The translations under genes were made by a program, and so were the position numbers. From Arcuatula senhousia (Eukaryota; Mollusca; Bivalvia; Mytilida; Mytilidae), in contig OZ020314.1 in the NCBI GenBank assembly GCA_963971305.1, forward strand, positions 682,001-746,000: 64,000 nt of DNA, given 5' to 3'. Positions 55,181-64,000 of this stretch are shown here, piece by piece; within the stretch, counting starts at the first letter, position 1, and each line of letters begins with the position of its first letter. The notes under the pieces are model-generated. The model worked only from the letters and a program-made list of their open reading frames with translations. It was not told where the DNA came from and did no database searches.

Positions 55181-56812
55181 ATGCATTCGTAAAGCCATCT
55201 GGAAAAATCTTCTTTTTAAAAAGTGAAAGAAACTTTTCTGACACAAGCTCTTAAAATCGCTGATATTTGTTGTTCAAAATAAAGATTAATAATTTTTTTG
55301 TTCAAACATCGTCATGCATAAGATATAATATGCCTTTCTTACACTTATGTTTTCAATGTCAATTTTAAAACTCGGAAATAATTATTTTTATAAGTTTCAT
55401 GTCAGTAATAATAATTGGAGAAGAAAAAACCCACTACAAATAACAAAAGAAACTAGAAGGAAAATGTGTTTATGAGAGATGGGTGAACCGCCCGTACTTG
55501 AAATATCGCCACCACCCCTCAAACATGAAGTTCTTAGTGACCTAAATTTACTTGGGCGGTAGCAGTACATACTATAGTGTTTAAATATTATTGTCTCCAA
55601 ACATGCATCGAACATTAAGTAAACAAAGAAATAACCCATAGTCGTTCATGTGTAAAATATAGGACGCAGTGACCTATTTTCAAGTGGATGGTAAGTTTCT
55701 ATTCAAATCAAATATAGTATTGAAATATCATCAATGATCATTGGCATCCACTAGTATTCAAGATCACCAAAGTGTTACAGATACACCGATGATTGGATGC
55801 ACGGACGCACATGCGTAAAAATATAGGTCTAGCCAACATACATAACTATTAAAGCAATGAAAAAACTTCTTTTCTGTGTTAAATGTATCTTTCAATATGA
55901 TAAATAGTTTTATTAATAGCCTTTGTTTCTAATTGTAAAATTACAAGTCTATGGTTCTAAAGGTAAAAATTAAAACGGGTCTATCATGTAATTCCCAAGA
56001 CTTACTCAATAGTTAAATACATCCTTACCACACTTGCACATACGCCTTTTACGCTTTTACTATTTTCCAGCGGATCGCTATATTCTCCGCTTTGTATACT
56101 TATTTATTTCTGGGAAATAAATTTATCTTGAAAAAATATTTTGGCAGCAGAGGTTATTTCTGCAATATAATATTATGCTAATAAAGAATAAATAATAATT
56201 TATTTTGTCTCTTTCCCTTTAAAAATAAATATTTTTCCGACCAAAACATAAAATAACCCCCCTTTTTTAAATGAAGTTAAATGGTCCGCCCCTGATCTCG
56301 GTCTACATTATTTAAACATTATTAAGATGCATTTGTAAATTAACAAATTAACAAATTACGCAATACTGCCGTGAAAATGTGTTGATGAGTATCTTGCTGT
56401 GTGTGACCAGGCAGTAGACAGGATGTTTATTGGGAACGACATGTACATGTATATTACTTAATACCTGCATGTCTGTCTAGGTAGCAGGTTAATTAGCCAA
56501 ACGCTTACCTGAGGCAGTTTACACTCAGAGGAGAGAGTTCACAGTTTTAGAAAATCACCAGTTTTACTTTAAACATTTAACGCAGGAAAATGCATGCACT
56601 TGACATTTTATGCATGTACACATACTTCTTATTCGTTCCGTTTTGTATAACAATAATTTAAAAAGTTAATACAATCAAACATCACATTATTTTATATGGA
56701 TGCATTGACTAAGAACTTGTCATGAAAGATCGACCTATCTTCGTGTTCTATATATATAGCTACTATAAGACCCCTTCCAATCTAATCATACCAAATCTTA
56801 GTAGACATAAGC
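55181..56812. other. Non-coding stretch
   Basis: No supported gene. A partial copy of the GGACGGACCATTT MITE family lies near 56200-56295. Confidence 0.4.
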
Positions 56813-56984
56813 TAATCAAAATTATTATTTCTCGAGAGAGGTGAGCACATACGTATTATTAAAAAGACTTTTAAAGAAGAATATTAAGTAATATAATAAG
56901 TATGTGCTCACCTCTCTCGAGAAATAATAATTTTGATTAAAAAAAGACTTTTATTACTTAATATTCTTCTTTAAAAGTCTTTTT
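56813..56984. repeat. Two interlocked perfect inverted repeats (A-B-A'-B')
   Basis: A 56813-56852 and A' 56900-56939 are 40/40 reverse complements containing TCTCGAGAGAGGTGAGCAC. B 56861-56893 and B' 56952-56984 are 33/33 reverse complements containing AAAGAAGAATATTAAG. The order A, B, A', B' means the pairs cannot both form as nested hairpins. Confidence 0.92.
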
Positions 56985-58500
56985 TTTTACTCTCAGACTC
57001 CTCCATATGCACTTCATTATTGCAAGTTTTATGAAAATTAATTGTGTTATATAGATCTATAAGGAGGTGTGAATGAATGTTACAGATTGTAGCGCACACA
57101 CGGTTAATAAACCTTTTTATTTTTCTGGGCTCCATATTTTGTACATGTTGCGAAAAACAGATACGTGTTGCATTATGCATCATCAGTGACCTAAATAATA
57201 CATTATCATTTAAAGCGTGTATGTTGCAATTATTAATAAATCCCACTTCCTGTTTTGAAAACATCAGTGATGCTATTCGAGGCATAAAATCAGGACGCTA
57301 GCCTACCAATAGTTAATCGTTCTATGAGTGTTCTTGTTTTTTAGTCTAACAAACTTATCTTTAAAGATCTTCAAAATTCATTACTTTTCTATACAAGAAC
57401 TTCCAAGAATTTCTTAAGGGCTTCTGTGGAAAAAAAAAACTTTCCCGCAAAGACAGGTGGTGAGAAAACATCTGTATCCCGACTACTGAGGCTTTCATGG
57501 TAAATCAAGATTAAGAAACATTATAATGGATGTTGTTTAATTCAATAAATGTGTTATGTTGATCAAAAATCTGTTGATTTAGTAGTGACAAAGGGGCAAA
57601 TGCAAATGCAACATTGGGTCCATTCAGCATAGAATTGAAAGAAATGCCGCAAAATGTGTCACCTTAAAACTATTTCTGGGGGAAAAGGGTTACCGGTTAT
57701 GCTTTACCGCTGGTAAACTAAAGACGTACATTTCATTAAACAAATTAATGGTGTACTATGATTTTGACAAGAAGTGGATAATATGAAATAATAGCTAGAC
57801 AAATACTAGGATATATTAGACTGCTGCTTACTGCTTAGACCTATTGTTCTTTTCTACAAGTCATGATCAGGTGTATTGTTTTAGACTATCTTCTTTGTAG
57901 TCGGTGACAAGTCGTTTGACATATTAAAGTACATCTCACCTTTCCAGCTAACGATAGACATTCCAGTGTTATTGAATGTGTATTGCAGATCAATGGACCG
58001 GCCTGAACCAGATTCCAAAATAAACATGAAAAGTATAAGGTGGCAATGTGTTTATAGAATTGCAATTTTTTTTATTTACAAAAAAATCTAAAAAGTTTTT
58101 ACCCGATATCAAACAAATCATTTAAATAAATATTGATTTTATGAATACGTAATGCATTGTACAAGTTAGTAATTGATCCTATATGTAAAGGGAAACAATG
58201 ATAACAAAAAGTCCACTTCAACTTGAAATGGTGGAAGAAATAGAACATTTGTGCTTTGAATTGTTACCTATATTTTGACAAGCATTGGTTATTTAGATTT
58301 TTTGTGCGGGTAAATTTTGATTTATTATCGTTTACAAGGATTTTTTGGGGGTAAATTTTGATGCAGACAGCTACATTCAACATTGTTCAAAGTACTTACA
58401 AATCACGGGGGGGGGAGTGTTACTCTTAGTAATTTAGGTTACAAATTTTATACCCACCCCTTCATATGTAGGCCTGCTTAAATACCAGAGGAAATTTTAA
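56985..58500. other. Non-coding stretch
   Basis: AT-rich; short frames around 57000-57300 overlap on both strands and show no coding character. Confidence 0.4.
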
Positions 58501-59705
58501 GCCATCCTCTGAAGAGCTGTCAAAAAAGGTATCAACGTTTTATTTCTGTTAAGGAGCTATATGTCAAATTTTAATTATGTACCTACTACTATATCATGTA
58601 AACTTTTCGATACACTCATTAGACCAATCTTGACATATAATTCTGAAATTTGGTATATGGATATTTTTAACTCAATCTACAATTCTGAAAAAAGAGCAGT
58701 TAAAAACAACAATTATTGTGATTTCTTATCACCTGTTGAAAAATTCCCTTTCGAAAAAGTTCACACAAAATTCTGTAAGGCAGTATTAGGGCTAAAAAGG
58801 ACAGCTTCAAATATAGGCGCAAGATCAGAGCTTGGTAGGTTTACTTTAGATTCATTTATAAAAATTCAAACCCTTATGTACTACTACAGATTAAATTCAA
58901 ATAATGTAAATCCTTTAGTCTATGAATCATTTACAGTTAATAAATCTTTACATAGTAAGGGAGTCTATTCATGGTATACATTTGCAGATACTATTTTAAA
59001 AGATTTGGATATAAATGCTGACCAATTTAACTTGACTAAAGAAAAGTTCAAAGATACAGCCAAAAAAAGCAGTTTTTGAAAAACATGAAAAATTAACATT
59101 GGAAAAAATTTCCAAATTTGATACATCTTCAAAACTATATTGGTATGGAAAAATTAAAAAAGACTGTAATTTAGAAAAGTATCTTGAACATAAAAAATGT
59201 AATTTTAGACAGTTAATAACCAAATTTAGATTAAGTGACCATTCTCTTGGCACTGAAGTTGGTCGCTACACAAAAATTCCAAGGGAACAAAGATTATGCA
59301 GAAAATGCCAAGTCGTAGATGATGAAAAACATTTCTTTTTTGATTGTGAAATAAATGCCTCTTTACGAAAGGATTTTTTGAATGAACTAAAATACTCATA
59401 ACCTCTTTCGAAGGACTGGACACTCAAACTAAATTAATTAAAATATTGTGCCCCTTTAATACAGATCTTGTTTGTCACACTGAAGTCTTTATTAAACAGT
59501 CTTTAGAACTGAGGGCTTCAGACCCTGGTCGGACAGGTTCCTAATTTGTATAATTTTTAATTTCTTTTTTTATATTCGTACATGCTTATATAAATCATTT
59601 GTTTTTATTCATGTGACTTTTATTTTAGCTTGTGCGTTATGTGTTATTTGTATGTTGCTTTGGTCCTAATGGACGTAATTATGCTAATAAAGACTTAAAA
59701 AATAA
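58501..59705 (+). pseudogene. LINE (non-LTR retrotransposon) ORF2 C-terminal fragment
   Basis: Frame from 58561 reads LFDTLIRPILTYNSEIW, KFCKAVLGLKRTASNIGARS and ELGRFTL, the region after the RT core of many animal LINEs. A frameshift near 59075 leads to the second frame (59099-59401) with FRLSDHSLGTEVGRYTKIPR and a Cys/His knuckle C-x2-C-x8-H-x5-C (LCRKCQVVDDEKHFFFDC). The copy lacks all RT motifs, being 5' truncated near 58500. It ends in a 3' tail with TTGGTCCTAATGGACG and AATAAAGACTTAAAAAA. The clade could not be decided. Confidence 0.75.
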
Positions 59706-60840
59706 ACCCATTCATATATTTTAATGCATTTGAAATTCCACAGAATATACTTAAACTTGACATATTTTATAGATATTCGATTTAAATCAAACAGTTTGAA
59801 TGCTCAAAGTTATCGAATGCATGTACAGTAAGGGTTACATGGAGGCAAATTGTGAATACGAATTGCATATTTTAAAATTGTATGTCGCACATACAAAATA
59901 TAATTAGATAAAACATAAACAAAAAACAGGAACTGAAATATGTGAATGTTTATTATTTATTAAACCAGTGAATGAAAAAAAAATGGTTCATTTAATATAC
60001 GTGCGCGCAGTCTTGAGCGTTTGATTAGTCTAATGTTTGAATAAGTAAAAAAACTTTTTTTTAATTAAGGTCATTTAGTTGTAAAAATAGTCCTGTTGTT
60101 TAAAAGGGATAAATATCAATTAAAACTGATGGTACATTGTTTATCTGTGAAATATTCCTCTGAATTGGTTTAATGAGTTTAAATGTTTATTGTGCAAGAA
60201 GTTTTGACATGTTTATTGTAACTACCAAAATCAACAAGTCGTACGTGTATTCTGATACTTTAATGCACCCAAGGACGCAAATCATATTTATAATTCTGAA
60301 TTAAAAAAAAAACTCGTAATTAATAAATAAACAAACTAATACTGGTGCATGTACATATAATATGATAATCCTTTTTATTCTGTCATTCCAAATTTACTAT
60401 TTTAGTTATAAATTTTAATTCTAATTCTTTATCTAGCCTTTATTTGTATCATTGAACAATATCATAATCATTTATCAGATATCTTTCATTAAACATTGTA
60501 TGACCTTACCCAAGTCCGTCTAAAGACCTAAGTTGAGTCATGTTTTCGAAGGTCTCTCAATTTGGGATAATCCGTAATTTTTCTCCTAACTTTAGGACAC
60601 ATGACGTTCCATATGTATTTCAATCCTATTAATGATTTTAATTATTAATTCTTAAAAACTAATCTAGTCATACTCGTGCAAGAAACACCAATATTTTGGC
60701 AGGAAAAGATTTTGAAGGATTTATATTATTAAATCAAATTACATTAGAAATGTTTCAAATAGAAGTATATCTATGTGCATGGTCGGAAAATATATTATAT
60801 TATTTTCTGTAAGTATTTCTTTTTTTACTTCATTTTTCTT
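59706..60840. other. Non-coding stretch
   Basis: AT-rich, nothing recognised. Confidence 0.4.
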
Positions 60841-60849
60841 CATATGTTC

Positions 60850-61165
60850 GGGTCCGGTAGCTGAATTGGCCTGCAGCAGAGTCTAGTTTGCCGTAAGAGG
60901 TGACTAAAGGTCTTGAAATTCTGATTCTGCCAGTGCGACAAAGTGTGTACCCTTGGTGGGTGAATATGATGACCCTCGTCCACGGGTGTCGAATCGAATC
61001 CCCGGTTATGGGACCCCACCTTGATGCTGTATACCAAATATCAAGTGGCTGTGATGAGTAGTTGCTGAGAAAACTGTTGCGAAAAATATTTCCCCGCCTG
61101 CACGCCGCCCGACATTCACCATTTTATAACCCGGATTTTTCACTCCGTGAAATCCGGCCAATTAT
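60850..61165 (+). mobile_element. Possible tRNA-derived SINE
   Basis: GGTAGCTGAATTGG resembles a Pol III A box, and GTGTCGAATCGAATCCC about 120 bp later resembles a B box, with unusually long spacing. The following CCAAATATCAAGTGGCTGTG, AGTAGTTGCTGAGAAAACTG part recurs at 43626-43680. The end has the hairpin CCGGATTT...AAATCCGG. Confidence 0.4.
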
Positions 61166-62065
61166 AGTTAGGATTGCCTGAGTTAAGAAGTTACTAGGAA
61201 TACTTCGAAAACACCCCTAAGTATTTCTTAAGTCATTCCTAGAGGTTTCCATAAGTCTGTCTAAGAACCTTTCTTATGGCTTTTCTTAGGAAAGCATCGG
61301 GAACACCACCCCAGATTAATACTGCAAAGGATCAAAACGGAAAATTCATATTATTTAAAGGGTGATCTAGCCTCGGATCTAGCAAAACGTACAAAGGTGA
61401 GATTTATTTGTGACTCCCTGCATTTGTAGGGTTTTTTGAAAATTTCTAAACAATGAATCATATTTTAACATGTCCTTCAAATGAGCCATGATTTATGATA
61501 TAATAAAATATAGAACTGCTTTTTCAAGGAAAAGTAGCGAAAACATATCATGAATGTAGGTTTGGTCGCGAATCTCATTTTTTATGATTGATAGGCCGGC
61601 ACATGATAGGCAAAGTGTTTTTCCGAATCTAGGTGCTTTCGTCGAGGTCCGCTATCGCCTGACCAAGAATGCATTTTCTGAAAATCTAGATGCTTTCTTC
61701 GAGGTCCGCCATCGTTTTTCCGAGAAAAACAAATCGGCCTCACGAATTATCCATTTTATGGCTTGAAACTTTGTTGACGTGTTGATTTTATTAAAAAAAC
61801 ATAGTGTTTTATTTGGTTATTTTAACTTATTGTTTAATTTGGTTATTTTGTGTGGTCTCAAGCGTATACATTCAGCATTATTGTCAAAATGAGGTATTGT
61901 TCAAAATCTATGAAGACTACCAAGAAAGTTTTTTTTCTATTTTCTTAAATGAATGGCGATTAATTCTACAAAAGACCTAGTGCAAAAGGCAAAAAAAAAT
62001 TGTTTCAAACCCGTCTTCACTCGATAAATTAAGTTCAGTGTGAAAAGCCGGATTGGAAGGTTATT
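61166..62065. other. Non-coding stretch with a small duplication
   Basis: At about 61618-61730 a ~60-bp segment (CGAATCTAGGTGCTTTCGTC, GAGGTCCGCTATCG) is imperfectly repeated in tandem. A CTTAGG-rich patch lies near 61200-61300. No gene. Confidence 0.4.
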
Positions 62066-62067
62066 TT

Positions 62068-62643
62068 ACAAGGTACGGTAAGGACTGTATTTGGCCCCTT
62101 CTTAAACTGAAAAATAGAAAACTGATCTACAGAAAAGTCCTTTTGTTATTTATTAAGTCAAATGAATGAAAAAGATAAAACAACTAAATGTATCAGAATT
62201 TTTCATGTTTATTATTTGAAATTGCTTGTCAAAACATGGTGAATATGTATGATTTCTTTCAAATTCGCGGAAAATGGACAATATTTGGGTAATATTTTCA
62301 ATTTTTAGATGCCAGCGACTACTTAGACCACAGTTATTGTTTATGAACTTTAATTTGCACTATAAAATGGTTATAAATCAGTTGAGAAATCCATGGTCTA
62401 CGTTGTCGCTGGTCATTAAAAATAACAAAATAATCATGAAAAATGACATATTTCGACGATTTTGATACTTTTGGACTACTTTGAGCCTCTATAAAATTGA
62501 AATTAAGGGTAGATGATGGAAAATGTTTACCATTGTCAAAAAGTTTAATCATCTTACTTGAAACCTTAATGATATTTAAATCATTCACTTTGGATTTGAT
62601 TTTCTTTGAATAGGGGGGCCAAATATGGCCCTTACTGTACCTT
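62068..62643. mobile_element. Foldback element (~575 bp)
   Basis: Ends ACAAGGTACGGTAAGG and CCTTACTGTACCTTGT with adjoining TATTTGGCCCC/GGGGCCAAATA. A central inverted pair (CCAGCGACTACTTAGACCA near 62311, TGGTCTACGTTGTCGCTGG near 62393). No ORF of note. Confidence 0.65.
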
Positions 62644-62920
62644 GTCCTTTCTCTGGCAAAAGAACACGTGCAACTATCCCGGGGCCACTGTCCTCTATCA
62701 AGCAGGAGTACCAGAGCAAGATATCTGGCCAAGAACAGACAATTGCTCAGTAGAAAGCGTTAGAAAATATAAACGTCCGTCTGTTCTGTTTACTGGAATG
62801 CCATCACTTAGCATCCGTTGTTCATTTTCTACTTTCGGGTACAAGCGTCTCTTACGAGTCTTATATTGGTGAAACTGTAGCACTTAGTTGTGTGTTTACG
62901 TGATTGTTGGTTGGTAAACT

Positions 62921-63199
62921 AAGGCAACGACCATTTAATTTTCGGGGGGCTGGGATTTTCACCCGAGCCGAGAATCTTTTTCGACCGCTGCGCGGGCCAG
63001 CTTATTTTTTCCCATACACTCAATGCTAGAAAATTTTGTTCATAAACCTCTTTATTTCTAATGCGCAAAATGAGGGCCGGTTTATTTTTTTCGCCCTATA
63101 AGCTGGCCAGACTATTTTTAGGCCAAAAATCAGAGCCAGAATATATTTTTTTTAAATTCCAGCCCTCCTCCCCCGAAAATCAAATGGTCGGTGCCTAAT
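62921..63199. mobile_element. MITE of the GGACGGACCATTT family
   Basis: Left AAGGCAACGACCATTTAATTTTCGGG and right CCCCGAAAATCAAATGGTCGGTGCCT form imperfect TIRs; the interior has GGCCAG/CTGGCC words. Confidence 0.65.
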
Positions 63200-63409
63200 C
63201 AAGTGTGTCGAAATTCTTTCATGGGTGATGTACACATTTGTATAAAATTTTAATTCATATATGATATATGGACACCACCTTGAAATAGGGGATCTTTTTT
63301 TGTCAGCTGTTAACGTTAATATGATGTTTGACATAAGGATAAGAGGTTACATGTGTGCTCTATAAAGTTGTGTTAGAGGAGTTCCTTTAGTTTTTTTTAA
63401 ATATAGGAG

Positions 63410-64000
63410 TATTTCCGGGTTGCTTATAAACTTGTGGTTTTGATTCCGATTCTGATGCAAAAATATGTGCAAATAAAACACATAGAACTTCGAGCATGCG
63501 TTGTATCAGGCTAGGCTATTATTAATATAAATATTCTTGTCGCCGCCAAAAACTAACAAAATGAAGGTCAGTAAATTATAAACCATTATAAACTGTTACA
63601 ATCTATTGTTTCCTGCTTAAGTTCATGACAGTTCAAGACAGAAAATACAAATCTGTCATGACCTATTATTTCCTGCAGCAATTCACAACAGTGCATAACA
63701 GTTAGTGGATATCTTGTCAAGAACTTCCTTTTACTATGGCAATGGTGGACAGTGCATCATAGGTCAAGAAAAATTGTCGACTGCTGTGCAAAATTGTTAC
63801 GGATCAGGACAGTGATAAACCATACAGGTAAAATTGTCAACTACTGCCCAAAATTGTAACAATTTAGGACAGTGATTAACAATCCAGGTAAAGTCTGTCA
63901 CGATCTATGAGAAACTGTGCCAATGTCGGACAGTGCAGGCCAATGTAGGACAGTGCATTATAGGCGGAAGGTAATCACTGTCACAAACTGTCCTTGATTG
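63410..64000. repeat. Right arm of a long inverted repeat (reaches window end)
   Basis: Reverse complement of 54554-55180. Strong match from 64000 back to about 63550, weaker to about 63410. Confidence 0.85.

Noticed and set aside
54554..64000. Polinton/Maverick element bounded by the long inverted repeats
   Set aside because: No DNA polymerase B, integrase, ATPase or capsid-like frame lies between the arms.
1..64000. tRNA and rRNA genes
   Set aside because: No cloverleaf or rRNA-like segment was recognised apart from the SINE-like head at 60.85 kb.

Overview
The window reads as nuclear DNA of a marine bivalve, most likely a mussel-type mollusc. It is AT-rich, split genes have GT..AG introns, and there are no bacterial operons. 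Large parts consist of DIRS-order retroelements, Penelope-like elements, palindromic MITEs and short-period satellites of the kinds common in bivalve genomes. The species cannot be fixed from the sequence alone. Most long open frames belong to mobile elements or are artefacts of satellites that happen to lack stop codons.

Layout. 0.6-11.3 kb: a Ngaro-type tyrosine-recombinase retrotransposon on + (gag, RT/RNase H, recombinase, SGNH hydrolase, split direct repeats). It is interrupted inside gag by a complete DIRS-type element on - (gag, RT/RNase H/methyltransferase-like, recombinase, inverted terminal repeats, internal complementary region). 12.4-24.2 kb: a MITE with a 9-bp target duplication, several Penelope-like copies (two in inverted orientation), a dispersed bivalve repeat with one filled and one empty insertion site, and tandem repeats. 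24.2-29.3 kb: a ~160-bp repeat family, then a 52-bp satellite. 29.95-47.9 kb on -: the one clear host gene. 48.1-54.5 kb: a satellite, MITEs and another Penelope-like copy. 54.5-64 kb: a region bounded by long inverted repeats, holding a LINE 3' fragment, an unusual interlocked inverted repeat, a SINE-like head and more foldback elements.

Host gene. Seven coding exons (47888-47792, 46577-46287, 44869-44579, 44051-43842, 43176-42938, 35356-35119, 32241-29951) join with matching splice phases into a 1218-codon frame. Predicted order: two Ig domains, a DZIP3-like HEPN domain with an R-N-x3-H motif, a coiled coil, a STAND-type P-loop NTPase and about eight ankyrin repeats. This is an effector-switch-sensor layout like that of innate immune receptors. 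An in-frame TAA (31858-31856) cuts the frame just after the NTPase sensor motif, so this allele or locus may be a pseudogene or encode a shortened protein. Its introns hold a 38-bp minisatellite, a TIR element carrying a 247-bp satellite, foldback MITEs, a candidate structured RNA and Penelope-like tails.

The best candidates for something new are the Ig2-HEPN-STAND-ANK gene with its broken frame and DNA-level repeat homogenisation, the precise DIRS-into-Ngaro nest, the satellite-bearing TIR element, the three-way-junction fold at 41.7 kb and the interlocked inverted repeats at 56.8 kb.
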